Positions 12,316 to 24,202 of a stretch of 64,000 nt of DNA are shown here, in pieces. How positions within the stretch are numbered: the stretch's first letter is position 1; each line of letters starts with the position of its first letter. The stretch comes from Przewalskia tangutica (lineage: Eukaryota; Streptophyta; Magnoliopsida; Solanales; Solanaceae), in assembly GCA_029844215.1 (NCBI GenBank), contig JAQGDG010000048.1:1031728-1095727 (forward strand), read 5' to 3'. The notes under the pieces were generated by a model. That model saw nothing but the letters and a program-made list of their open reading frames with translations, was not told the DNA's origin and did no database searches. The position numbers and the translations under genes were made by a program.

Positions 12316-12887
12316 CGATGGCGAGTGCGATTAGTGGGACGGACGTCTGACGATGGATAAGGTGAAGCTTATCCAGGAGCGGCTATTGACAGCTCAGAGT
12401 CGACAGAAGTCATATGCGGATCATCGTCGTCGGCATCTAGAGTTCGAGGTTGATGATTGGGTTTTCCTGAAGGTGTCACCCATGAAGGGTGTGATGAGAT
12501 TCGGGAAGAAAGGAAACTCGGCCCAGTACGTTGGGCGTGTCAGTTGTCGCGAGGTAGGCAAGGTTGCCTATGAGTTGGATCTGCCATCCGATCTGGAGGC
12601 AGTGCCTCCGGTGTTTCATGTTTCTATGCTGAGGAGATGTATCGGGGATCCATCTAGGGTGCACCGATCGACGATGTCGGTGTGACGGGTTATCGTATGA
12701 GGAGGTTCCCATAGCGATAATCGATCGTCAGGTTAGGCGTCTGCGGACCAAGGACGTGGCTTCCGTCAAAGTCTTGTGGCGTAACGAGCTCAGGGAGGAG
12801 ATGACGTGGGAAGTTGAGGAGGATATGAGGCAAAAGTATCCTCACCTATTCCCCACACCTCCAGGTAACTCACTTTCCTACTTATAA
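12316..12887 (+). pseudogene. Pol of element C, part 2: integrase C-terminus and chromodomain-like tail
   Basis: The open frame 12353-12685 (MDKVKLIQERLLTAQSRQ start) carries the post-core integrase region, with KSYADHRRR, FGKKG and PVFHVSMLRR motifs. After one frame change it continues through QVRRLRTKDVASVKVLWRN to TWEVEEDMRQKYPHLF (12804-12851) and a stop at 12885-12887. This tail is where chromoviruses carry a chromodomain thought to bias integration toward particular chromatin. It is the best-preserved coding stretch of C and is cut off from the rest of pol by D. Confidence 0.85.
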
Positions 12888-13027
12888 ATTTTCATTGTAA
12901 TATTTTGCTTAAGTGTTGTATTGTGGTCATGTGAGGCATTTTGCAAACTGTTTAAGTTATGAGGAACCTTATCGTTGTATGTCTTGGGAAGGAACATTCG
13001 GGACAAATGTTTCTAAGGAGGGGAGAA
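12888..13027 (+). other. Element C 3' untranslated stretch, hairpin and PPT
   Basis: AACATTCG (12993-13000) and CAAATGTT (13004-13011, one mismatch) form the pre-PPT hairpin; the purine tract AGGAGGGGAGAA ends at 13027. Confidence 0.75.
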
Positions 13028-15396
13028 TGTTATACCCCGTATTTCCAGAGTATGTACGTAAGGGCGTACGTACAAAAGTCTAGCCTTAAGATAGGCACTA
13101 TGGGCGAAATTTGTGCACAACCTATGAAACGAATGGTTTTCCGACGAAACGTTTTCCAAAACTTGCGTAGGGTAAATTACGGCTATGTCATTTATAATTT
13201 TTGCGGATTTTTCTGAGAGATGTAACATTTTGGACCAACGAGAGGGTGACACTTGTCACCCTGTGGAGCAACAAAGGCAAATGCCTTGGGCGATTGGCAT
13301 GGTTTTGGGGCCTAAAACTTGGGTCAATGTTTGTTGAGTGATTTGAGGAGTAGGGCTAGGGTGCACTTGTGCAAATCTCCTTACACTTGCCTACCACTGG
13401 CTTCATCTTGGCCTTGAAGCCCTATAAATACCCCTTGAGTTGATGAATTCTTCATCCACAAATCAACTTTCCAAGTCTTAAAAACTCCTCCTTTAGTTGC
13501 TCTCTCGTCAAAGCCTTCTCCCTCTTGAAAGCCCTAGAAACACCACTCTCCCATAGCCTAGTGGCTTCCAAGTACCCCTTGGTAGGAAGTTGTCTTCCAA
13601 GTATAGTTACTATTCAAATACCTAGCCCCAATCCATTTTAGTATTTAAGTAGAAGTTGTTAGAAAATTCTAAGGGTTTCTTGAAGCTATCGGAGCGTGCA
13701 AATTAGGAGCTAAACCTTGCTCAGGATCGACATTTAACTTGGATAATTTTGGGCTTATCGAGGTAAATACTTTTGTCCTTCTATTGTAATTGGATATTAC
13801 ATATAAGAATAGTTAAGACTTGAGTATAAGATATAGAAGGATATTAAAGAATATAATTGAAATGTAATCACGATGAAGGGTATATGAAGAAGAATTGAAC
13901 GTCATTACATAGAATTTGTATTCTGATGAACTTGTGTAACTTGACCGGGTAGGAAGTCTTTGCCCAATTTTCCGTAGAATAAAGAACCCTCGCTTAGAAT
14001 AGTCTACAGAGTAGTCTAGACATTGATAGGCGTGTCGACTATTATAGGTTGATTCTCTGCGCGCGACATATTCGACTTGGCAGGTGGATTTCGCCGAGAA
14101 AGTATGTGATTCTTCCTATCCTCTAGAGCATGATATTTTAAAGTATATATATAGTACGGTAGATGTACGTGTGTTAACTGAACATGGTTTTACTTGACGT
14201 CTTTTGACTTGAGTCTAAATAACAAGAATCTTGAAGTATTTCAAAAGAATTATAAATCATTTTTGAAAGAAGAGTAATACTTGGTTTTTAAACAAAAGCT
14301 TAAGAGTTATACTAGCTTTATGGGAAGTTAGGTATAACGACTTAAGAAAGAGAAAAGGAACAGTTTACTTATGTGTTTATGAAAGACTTGTATTGATTTC
14401 TGGAAGGTATAATAAGATGGTTTTATGAGTAGACATATTATGATGCTATGTGTGTTAGTGTCTTGTAACGTTTGTATAAGAGGGTATTCTTGTTGTGCTT
14501 ATGTTGCTTAACGATAAGCTGTTATGTTAGTATTATATCACTCACCTCTTGACATGATCTGGGGTTAAAACCGCTCCGTCTGGGGTAGACTCGGCGATGC
14601 AGGACCATGATTCGAGAATACCTCATGCGGGTCCAGGGGACCTATGCGGAGCTACGAGAGTTCCAGTTTAGTGTGCGGTCTATGTGGACATGCGGACTAC
14701 GAGTCCAGGACGATGCCGAGGAGTAGCTACCCTCGATGCGGGGAATACCTCATGCGGGCCTACGTGAGTGGCCTATGCGGACTGCGGGAGTCCAGGATTA
14801 GGCATGCTTAATGATACTATGGGCGATTGGACTTGCTTCGATCATTCGCAGCCTAGAAAGAGACATTCTGATTTACCTCTTATTGCTCTTGTTGTGATGT
14901 GGCACTATGTGCGGTTACCTTGTTTGTTTCGTACATATTTGTAAAACTGGTTTTAAAATGATATGATTTCATTTAAGTACTTTACAGTTTCACATACTTG
15001 GTACCTGTTGTACTGACCTCCTTCGGGGGGCTGCGTTCATGCCGCAGGTAAAGGGAAGCAGGTAGCGGATCCTCAGTCGTAGGATCTTTTCTTTGGTGTC
15101 AGGAGCTCCATCTTCTCCGGAGGCTCGACTGTTGGGTATGATCTCCTGTTGTTGTAGATAGTTTTGTACATTCAGGTATGGCGGGGCCTGCCATAATTGT
15201 TTACTTCCTTAGAGTGCAGTAGTCTATTATGCAGTTGGGATGTAGCGCGATTTTGGTTTATATATATATGCGGCGACTTTTCTCGAACGTGTCTTAATTT
15301 ACATTTGTTTCATGTCTTGTTTTTATATTCCGTGATAACTCGATGTATGACTACTTGGGTGCGGGTAAGGCACGATCCACGAACTGGGCTCGTGAC
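13028..15396 (+). repeat. Element C 3' LTR (2.37 kb)
   Basis: Starts TGTTATACCCCGTATTTCC after the PPT. It matches the 5' LTR throughout, with short indels mostly in C-rich stretches, and ends CTCGTGAC before B resumes. Confidence 0.92.
13423..13430 (+). promoter_or_regulatory. LTR TATA box (C 3' LTR)
   Basis: TATAAATA in the same context as 2594-2601. Confidence 0.6.
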
Positions 15397-17811
15397 CTTT
15401 GGTACCTAAAACCTGCGGGCATGAGCGCGGCCCAGAAGAAGTCGATTACAGTGCGAATATGGAACAGAAATAACGTCTGATAGCGGACCATAAGCGTACA
15501 AAAGAATGACGAGACAAGTATAAAAATACATACGAATCTTTGCGTGTCATTGCCACTTATGAACTTAATTTCTCATCATTATCTATTCCATTTTCAATAA
15601 AGGTTATAGCCACATTCTTACGCATGATTAGGAAAAGTCATTAAGTTCATTACTATATAACTTACTTATCTTCCATAAGTATAATCCGCCCTTTGGGAGA
15701 GGCGCCTACTACTGGCCGATGCGGGGCGCGATCAGTCACACAAATATCAAAGCGTGCGTGGAATCCCCGTCACCGCGTGACGGTATAAGTGTAAATTATA
15801 ACCATGTGTGGCGCCGTGGCACCCACACCACATGTCGCGTACATACACAACACATATATATATATATATCTCCTGCCGTGGAATCACATCACCGCCGACA
15901 ACTCTAAGTGTAACAATATAACCGTGACGCGCTGGCGGCGGCGTGGCATCACCGCCCTTGCTCATTTGTCGTACACAACATATATATATATATATATATC
16001 TCTGCGTGGAATCCACATTTACCGAAACAACTATAAGTGTAACAATATAACCGTGTGGCGCGTGGCATCCCACCTCAGTCGGCGTGCATACACAAACACA
16101 CATATATATATATCCTGCGTGGAATCCACATCAACTGACGAAACTATAATTGTAACAATATAACCGTGTGGCGCCTGTGGCATCCCACCTCACCGGCGTG
16201 CATACATACACAACACACACATATATATATATATAACGCGCGCGTCGCATGCCCATGTGCCCTAATCCCATCGTATAAGCATGGCCATAACGTGCCTCGG
16301 CATCCCTCATCGCAGTCGCGGTCTTCACGAGCTAGCCCATGGAGTAATAATATAACATGCCCCTAATCCTCATCGTGGGTACATGTCTTCATGGGAGCTA
16401 GCCATGGAGTAAAATATACCATCGTCGCATGCCCGTGGGTAAAAATATAATACGGTCGCATGCGGAATCCCACATCGTATAAGCATGGCCATGGAGTAAT
16501 AAAACACGCGCATCTAACCGCGTCCGGCAGCATGCCGCATCATCCTCATCGTATAAGCATGGCCAAGATCAATCACAATGGAGCGTGCGTGGAATCACAT
16601 CATCGCCGGTACATCCAAGTAAACTTGCAATAAAACAGTGACCAACAGAGAGACACGAACGTGAGCATATAATACTTGCACTCAAAGCTATCACAAGCAA
16701 ACCTAGGCAAGTTCATTAAACCTTTAGACTTCCATTTTTATAAACTCATGGCACTTTCGTTTTTACACATCAAAATCCGGGAATTTAACCCCAAGATACT
16801 AACACCCATAGTTTCCAGGCTTGTGTACATTTCACAAAAGTCACGATATTTTAGAAATACATTTCTCGGCTTCTAGATCAAGTGACCCTTACTTTAAAGC
16901 TTTAAGCAGGTGATACCTTTAAATCAAATTGTCCTTCCTTAATACAAGTTATTCCTTTGATTACTTATTAGAGAAAACCATTCTCTTATCCTTCCATAAA
17001 GTCGTTATAACCAACTTCCCATAAAGCCGTTATAACCCTTTATGGTTTTAGACAAACTCATTCCTTTTGTAACCAAGAGACTTATACTTTTTAAAACCAA
17101 GTATTATATACTTTCAAATCAATCTTAACTTTTAAAAATACAATTAGTCTCTTAGCCTTTAGAAATCAGGTGACTCCTTTTATTACAAAACCTTAGGCAA
17201 TTGATGCCTTAAAATCAAGTTGTCTTTTCACTAAAAACAAGTCATTTATATTTCCATAAAGCAAATATAACCAACTCCCCATAAAGTCGTTATATTCACT
17301 TTATACCTTAGCCAAAAACAATTTCCTATCCAAGGGACTTATACGTTTAAAACGGAACAAGTATCACATACTTCAAAACTCTTCAAGTCCCTTAACTTTT
17401 ATAAAACATTAGACATCCTTAATACTCTAAAAAATGTGAGTTAATCTCCTAACTCACCCGACTTGGCTATTCATAAAACTAGTAAAGGATATCAAGGTGT
17501 TGTACGTCTACCGTACTACACACGTGCAACTAGTCATGCTCAAAAGATAGGAAATGTTCTACATAGAGTAAATCACACAATTACCTCTTAACTTCTAAGA
17601 GTAGAAGGAAACATGGAATGATACCACAAGTATATTCCATACATAGAATCAAGCCAAAGGAAGGAAGAGGTTTACATACCTCTCGACGATTATCGACAAG
17701 TAGCAAAATGCTCCAAAGTACTTCAACCTTGATAGCTTATCCATCCTTCAAGTAGGATACGCTATACTAAGTACTTCAACCTATAATGGTCAAAAATACG
17801 TCCATTAACCT
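15397..17811 (-). repeat. Solo LTR B, piece 2
   Basis: Continues B after C; the sequence resumes GGTACCTAAAACC...GGCATGAGCGCGGCC, as at 18190 in E. It holds the AT-microsatellite satellite (15755-16240) and LTR blocks with AACTTCCCATAAAG near 17000 and 17275. It ends with the AACCT duplication flanking E. Open frames here are repeat-driven. Confidence 0.78.
15755..16240. repeat. Four-unit satellite with AT microsatellites in LTR B
   Basis: Four units (about 15755, 15879, 16006 and 16118) of 112-127 bp. Each starts GTGGAATC, contains AACAATATAACCGTG-like sequence, and ends in ACACA(TA)n with 5-10 TA steps. Open frames through here on both strands are the repeat, not genes. Irregular related copies continue to about 16600. 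Confidence 0.82.
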
Positions 17812-20401
17812 TGTCACGACCCGAACCCGGGCCCGCGACTGGTGTCTTACCCCGGGCACCCTAGTGATACAACATCAGAGTAATCAGCGGAACATAAGAC
17901 GATAACATGAAATAACAAGAAGTATGAAACAATAGTCTGAGAAAACTTGCCTTACGGCATATATATATAAATCAATTTAAAACCGAACAGTTACATCCCA
18001 TTACAACTCTGCCCACAACAGTACTACAGACCTCTACGAATGATATGACAACAACGACGGGACAGGGCCGTCGTACCTGAATGTAGCACCTACAACAACG
18101 GGGACTATACGAATAAGCCTCGGAGAAAGCGGAGCTTTCCCAAATCTTTGACTGTGACCCTAAGAGCGAGGATCAACGGCGGTGTACCTCAACTGCGGCA
18201 TGAGCGCGGCCACGAAGGAGGTCGATAACAGTACCAAGTATGTGGCGAAAAATCATAAATGAAATCATAATAGTCTCTAAAGCAGGAGACATGTATGATA
18301 ACCAAACTACAATTCACAATAAATAGGCAGTCATGTTAAGTCAGGGACTCACGCCCTCAAAGTCATCACTCAAATGTAACTATGGGTCTCACGCCCATCC
18401 CATAACATCAATCATGCCCGTGGAATACCTTCGCCAGCTGCGGTTATGATATAAAAGCACCAAGAAATACACATGAACACGGTGCCACGTGTCCTAATAA
18501 AGCGATGCGAGGTAAATGCGAAGGCATAACCGACTACTAACACCGCAGTACTAACATGGTCATAAAGCGTATCATGATATGTCTGAAGTCACATGATCAA
18601 AGGCGGTCACTCGCCAGCGATATCAAATGTGCGCGTCTAGCCTTGGAACTCTCGTAGCTCCGCGTAGGCCAACCTCATAGGCCGCGTGAGGTATTCCTCG
18701 CGTCGAGGTAGCTACTCCGGAATCGTCTGGACTCGCGATCGCGTAGCCACAAAGACCGCGTGACCACAAGGGCCGCAAACTAACACGGAACTCCGTAGTT
18801 CCGCATGGATCCCTGGACCCGCGTGAGGTATTCTCGAATCATGGTCCCAGGACGCTGAGTCTACCCGCGTGGAGGCGACAACCTCGGAGACAAGTCAAGG
18901 TGAGTGGTATAATACCAACCTACGGTGAGAGTCAAACAACTTTAAGCGCGATGAGGAAAACCCCCTTTACACAAAACATCACAAGATACTAACACGTAGC
19001 ATCCTAGCATGTTTACTTATCAAATCAACAAGAAAGTATTACAAGGCTATCACAAACCAACACAATCATGCTATACACACAAGGTACATTCTAATATATG
19101 ATTAACAAGATCGGGTATCTATTCCCAAAGTACTTCATACATTATCTTTTAAAAGATACGTTACGTTTACAAAAGTCACACAATACCCGTAGTATATGAA
19201 AATAGAGTGATTACCTTTTGAAGTAAATCAAAACACTTACCTTTGTAAAATCAAGTAACAACATTATTTTCCAAGCGTCGAGTTTGCCTAATTTCAAATG
19301 TTCACGGTTCTTATTTTAGAAAGGTTTAGTAGTTCATAGTCTTATTCATTTAAGAATATAATTCTCTTTTAAACCATCGAGAAAACATAAGCCTTATATG
19401 TGAGTAGGATATTCTTGTTTATAACAATCTTATTACAATGACCATGATCTAGGAAATATCATTTTGTCTCATCTTAGCTTATGCGGATGGAAGTTTCTCT
19501 GTTTTAATAATACTTAATCTGTCAAAATATTTCCTTTTATTAACGCTGCAATGGTTTGTCGATACACATTCTGATTTCCGAAATCAGTAAAACATTCTTA
19601 AGCCGTTATACCTAACTTCCCATAAAGCTAGTATAACTCTTAAGTTTTCAAAAACCCAGTATTACTTCTTCTTTCAAAATGATTCAAAAATCTTTTGAAA
19701 TACTTCAAGTTCTTTATTATTACATAACCAGCCAGTTATAGTTCAAATCAGTTACCCTTTTAAAAACCACAAGTATTTTCTTACCTACATAAAGCTGTTA
19801 TAACCAACTTCCCATAAAGCCGTTATAACACTTTATGTTTTAGACCAATCAAATACATTTAACACATGTATTTCCAGGCCTCACAAAGGGGGAGGGTGGG
19901 ACGAAACCAACAAGGAGGGAGGGAAGATTTCAAGACTTGGAATTTGTAGAATGGATGAAGAAGTCTTCAAAGGGGGGGGGGGGGGGTATTTATAGTTCTA
20001 GCAAAGGCCAACCAATGGCCAAGATCATGCCAAATGCAAGGCAAGTGTAGGGCCATGATCATGCCAAGTGCACCTTATCCATTTACCACAAAAATATCCT
20101 ACCTACTACTTGACAAAAAGCCAAGCAATTCGTCCACCCTTGACCGCCCAAGTCCTTCCAATGAGAGGGTGACAAGTGTCGCCCTCTTGTTGGTCCAAAA
20201 TGTTTCGTCTCTCGGAAAAATCCGCAAAAAATAAAAATGACATAGCCGGAATTTTCCCTACGAAAGTTATTGGAAAGCGTTTAGTCGAACGACTCTAACC
20301 GGGTGTTGTGCACAAAATAATTCGGCCAAGCCTTATTTAAAAAGTTCAAATTTTTCTACGTACGTCCTTACGTACATACTCTGGAAATACGGGGTATAAC
20401 A
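17812..20401 (-). repeat. Element E 3' LTR (2.59 kb, internally deleted)
   Basis: Matches 44288-47709 but lacks about 0.9 kb. ACACATGTATTTCCAGG (about 19862-19878) runs straight into CCTCACAAAGG, which in the other LTR is separated (46313 to 47208). It carries a 15-G run at 19972-19986 next to the TATA box. No coding potential. Confidence 0.88.
19987..19994 (-). promoter_or_regulatory. LTR TATA box (E 3' LTR)
   Basis: TATTTATA on the plus strand, preceded by 15 Gs (C15 downstream in LTR orientation); the 5' LTR has only five. Confidence 0.55.
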
Positions 20402-20693
20402 TTCTCCCCTCCTTAGAAACATTCGTCCCGAATGTTCCTTCTAAGTCTCAAAACAAACGCGCGAAGATAGTCTTCACTCTATACTTACGAGAACAATCAC
20501 ACTGCCACAAAAACACCGCGCAAATACCTCCATCCAAGTCCACGAGGAAACACCTCTAACATTACCACAAACACCTCTCTCGGGTCTAAAATATACTTCG
20601 CCGCACCTTCTCCTTACAAAAGAAATGATCACATCTATGCTCGCCATACGTACGCTTCTCCCTTTACTCGTCGTGATACCACTTTTGTCACTT
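20402..20693 (-). other. Element E 3' end: hairpin and PPT, left piece
   Basis: The plus strand starts TTCTCCCCTCC (the PPT in reverse) after the LTR, then the hairpin AACATTCG (20418-20425) and CGAATGTT (20429-20436). The rest matches the block just before the G 3' LTR (39000-39240) in reverse. It ends at the F insertion. Confidence 0.75.
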
Positions 20694-21380
20694 TGTTATA
20701 CCCGTAGTTGCGGGGTATGTATGTGAGGCGTGCGTCTGAGTCTGTGAAAAATTTTGAAAAGAAAGAAAGATGTGAGTTTTTGACGGAAAAGTTTCGGTTA
20801 TTTGTGAAGAAAAAGGTTCGTTAATGGGAATTGGATTCCCATTTGGTATTTGGACTTCATAGATTATATTAGAATTTTGAGATTTTATTTTGGAAATGGT
20901 CACGTGGGGCCACCGGAGAAATTCTGGTTTTGTGGGGCCGCTTTGTTTTGAGATTCCGGTATTTTGGATATTTTCGGAAGACGAAATATTACGGGCGAAT
21001 CGAGGCGACACGTGTCACCCCATGTAGCACCTGGCGATTTTACCTTTGTGCACAACACCCGGTTGGAGTCGTTTTTCGACGAAAACTTTTTCGTAGCTTT
21101 CGAAGGGAAAAATACGGCTATGTGGTTTTGTATTTTTTCGGATTTTTACGAGCGACGGAACAATTTTGACCAACGAGAGGGCGGCACTTGGCACCCTCTC
21201 ATTGGTGGGCAAGGTGGGCGGCACATGGGACGATTGGGAGATAAGGTTGGGCAAGATATTTGTGTAGATATTTGTGAGGGTTTTAAGGAGTAGGGTCTAG
21301 GGTGCACTTGGCTTGATCTTGGCCTTACACTTGCCTTGCACATGGCTTGATCTTGGCCATTGGTTGGCTTTTGGTTTTGC

Positions 21381-21388
21381 TATAAATA
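21381..21388 (+). promoter_or_regulatory. LTR TATA box (F LTR1)
   Basis: TATAAATA in GGTTTTGCTATAAATACCC context. Confidence 0.6.
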
Positions 21389-23106
21389 CCCCCCTTATGT
21401 TGATGAACTCTTCATCCACAAATGAAACCTTCCAAGCCTAAAATCCCTCCCTCCTCTTGTGTTGAGTTCGTCCAACTCATCCCCCCCCTCTTTTGAGAGT
21501 CTTGGCCGAGGGCCTCCTCCCTCCCCCTTTGTGGTGCCTTGGCCGTGGGGTACCCCCCCCCTAGCCTAGTTGTTTTCGTATAATACCCCTCCCTTGTGGT
21601 ATTGAAATACTTCTCCTAGTATTGTTATAATGCCCAAAATACCTTAGCCTTGTACCTTGTAGTATTCCAAAGATACCTCTATACGTAGAGTCCGGAAATA
21701 CTACCTTTTGTCCTTTTAGTCTCAAACCGAAACCCTAAGGAAATCTTCATAGTTGGTTGAAGTATTTGAGTAGAAGTTGGTTAGAACTTCTAAGGGTTGT
21801 TTGGAGCGGATTGGAGCGCACGGAGTAGGAGCTAAACCTTGCTCAGGATCGACATTATAACTTGGATAATTTTGGGCTTATCGAGGTAATTATCTTGTCC
21901 CTCTATTGTAATTGGAAATTACATGTTTGTTAGAATATATAGTTGAAGTATACTGTATATGGAACTATACTTAGTATTCGGCAATGTCTTTTGACTTAAG
22001 CTGAAGAATAAAGAACTGATCGTATTTACATGGGGTATGTGCGATAGACTTGTGTAGTATTCGAGTAGAATTGTACACGTCGGGTAGGCGTGTAAACCCC
22101 CACGGTTGGCTTGGTGGCGGCCTCGATAGAGAGGAGATTTACTGTTGTTGCGGGGAAATCTTTGCAATTTTACGTAGAAAGATAGAAACTTGTGTTTTGG
22201 GGTTAATGAGCGTGTGTGACCTTTATAGGTGAAAGTACTAAGAGTAGCGTATTTTACTCGAGGAGTGGAAAGGGCTAGCAAGGTTGTAGTACTTGGAGCA
22301 TTTTGCTTATTGTCGATAAATCGTCGCGAGGTATGTGAACCTCTTCCTATCTCTTCTAGCATGATATGTGTGAACTATGTAGTGCGGTGAGCGTACATGT
22401 GCTAAGTGATTTGGTTGGTTTAAAACATAGGGTGTTATAATAGCTTTATGGGAAGTTAGTTATAACGACCTTATGTAGGTGAAAATGGTTTACTGATGTT
22501 AGAAGTTAAGAGACTTGATCTTAGAAGATAAGAGACTTAACTTATTTGTTTTAATGTGGATGTTGTGTGAAACCTCATTCGTGAGTAATGAGTACTTGGT
22601 TTTAAAGGAATAATGTTTCTTGATTTGGAAATCGGAATGTGTATCGACAGACCAACTGCGGCGTTAATAAAGGAAAATGTATTGAATAATGATGTGTTGT
22701 ATTAAAACCGGTAGAAACCTCCATCTGCATAGAAGCTAAGATGAGACAAAATGATATTACATTTTCTAGATCATGGTCTTTGTAATAAGATCGTTATAAA
22801 CAAGAATAAACTACTCACATATATGACATATGTTACTCAATTGTTCTAAAAGGAATCAGTGATTAAGTTTGGGAACTATGAAACCATTTGAAAATGAGAA
22901 TCTTGAGTAATTGAAACTAGGCAAAGCTGGAACTTAGGAAAGAATGTTGTTACTTGATTTTGAAAAGGAATGTGGGTTGGTCATTCTAATACTACGGTAT
23001 CGGGTGACTTTTATAAGTAATGGATCTCTTTTAAAAGAACTTAACGTATGTAGTACTTTGGGGTTAAAAACCGGACCTTGGCATAAAATGAAAGTACTTT
23101 GAGTTG

Positions 23107-23205
23107 TGTGAAACTTGCCTATGCTTGTTGTTGTGAAACTTGCCTATGCTTGTTGTTGTGAAACTTGCCTATGCTTGTTCTTTGTGAAACTTGCCTATGC
23201 TTGTG
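23107..23205 (+). repeat. 25-bp array in F LTR1 (4 units)
   Basis: Units of GTGAAACTTGCCTATGCTTG plus TTGTT. Reads as a repeated peptide in the open frame at 23115; not a gene. Confidence 0.85.
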
Positions 23206-23356
23206 ATGATAGTCTTTGTTGTGCAAGTGTGGTATTTACGTATTCTGGCGTCTCGATAGAGGGCGGTCGACTTGTTGAGAACTTACTTGGGCGTCTTTGG
23301 CGGTGATGGAGAATTCCACGGGTATGTTTCCATTTTGATTCTTTGTCTTGTTGTTG

Positions 23357-23650
23357 ATGTCACATGGGCATGTCTACCGTCTGATTAGGGCATCGGCCGT
23401 GCGGTCGGGTTGATTACCCGATATATTGTTATTGTGGTTACATGGACATGTCTACACCGAGGTAGAATTCGGGGCATGTGGCCGTGCGGCGAGTTGATCA
23501 CCCGGTATATTATTGTTGATGTCACATGGGCGTGTCTACACGGTAGAATTAGGGGCATGTGGCCGTGGGGCATTGGTATTATTGTTGCATCATGGACATG
23601 TCTACACCGTCTGCGATTCGGGCATGCGGCCGTGATGCGAACATGATTGA
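23357..23650 (+). repeat. 80-bp array in F LTR1
   Basis: About four units of CACATGG(A/G)CATGTCTAC ... GGGGCATGTGGCCGTG ... GATATATTATTG. Homologous arrays lie at 28779-29060, 34182-34460 and, with three units, 41769-41970. Confidence 0.75.
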
Positions 23651-23998
23651 TGTTGTGGGCGTGAGACCCATAGTTATATTTGAGTGATGGCTTGAGGCGT
23701 GAGTCACAGTGGATATATTGCTTTTATGTTGTGAGCGTAGTTTGGTCATCATACATGTCTCTTCTTTATATAGACTAGTATGATTTCATTTCTGATATTT
23801 CTGATTTCACATACTTGGTACTGTTATGCTTGACCTCCTTCCGAAGGCGTATAAAGAGGCGAGCCTACCACGAAACAGACGACCGTGGCTCTCCGTATGG
23901 CACATCACGAGAAGAAGTAGTAGGGCGTACCTCGAGGATCGCAGCCCGGTACCATTTGTTGGGTCGTCGGAGCAAGGCTCGCGACAAAGTTACAAAAT

Positions 23999-24010
23999 TG
24001 GTATCAGAGC
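23999..24010 (+). other. PBS of F unit 1
   Basis: TGGTATCAGAGC, a perfect complement of the initiator-Met tRNA 3' end, five bases after the LTR end. Confidence 0.88.
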
Positions 24011-24054
24011 AGTTAATCCTCGGAAAGTGTCTACAGACCGTGTCTAGTAGAGTC

Positions 24055-24091
24055 TTGATTATCGGTGTGTTGTGCACCACATCTATAATCA
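24055..24091 (+). promoter_or_regulatory. Leader stem-loop, F unit 1
   Basis: TTGATTAT and ATAATCA arms enclose GGTGTGTTGTGCACC; GTGCAC at 24072-24077. Confidence 0.55.
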
Positions 24092-24202
24092 GGAGGCTAT
24101 AGGACATTTAGGATTGGTTTCCATTCTTCTCATTCAGAGATCGTGCCTTAGAAATTTGTGTTGTAAGTTGGACCCTCTCGGCGTATCTCGTTTTTACTAG
24201 TT

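Larger units (their letters stand above)
2188..15396 (+). mobile_element. Element C: gag-pol Ty3/gypsy element, interrupted by D
   Basis: Order: LTR (2188-4607), PBS, leader with stem-loop, gag (from 4805), protease, RT, RNase H, integrase (broken at 8819, resumed at about 12316), chromodomain-like tail ending at 12887, hairpin and PPT, 3' LTR (13028-15396). The internal length without D is about 4.9 kb, matching H. All catalytic domains are recognisable but frameshifts split them. The LTR pair is very similar, which points to recent insertion. No clean target duplication is seen: CAGGG precedes the element and TTTGG follows it. Confidence 0.9.
20694..23994 (+). repeat. Element F LTR1 (3.30 kb)
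   Basis: Starts TGTTATACCCGTAGTTGCGG. TATA box at 21381. Contains the 25-bp array at about 23107-23205 and the 80-bp array at about 23357-23650. From about 23842 the last 150 bp (GCGTATAAAGAGGCGAGCC...) differ from LTR3. A PBS follows. Confidence 0.88.

Noticed and set aside
15804..16163. 119-residue open frame with IYIYI repeats
   Set aside because: It is the translation of (TA)n microsatellites in the LTR B satellite; the opposite strand gives an equally long frame.
20678..20693. Second PBS plus LTR end in E (GATACCACTTTTGTCA)
   Set aside because: It looks like PBS plus LTR edge, but E already has one at 44276-44287, and this lies in the 3' non-coding block with no LTR after it. Kept as a curiosity only.
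23999..24010. tRNA gene fragment
   Set aside because: Only the 12-13 bases complementary to initiator-Met tRNA are present, at the LTR edge; this is a primer-binding site.
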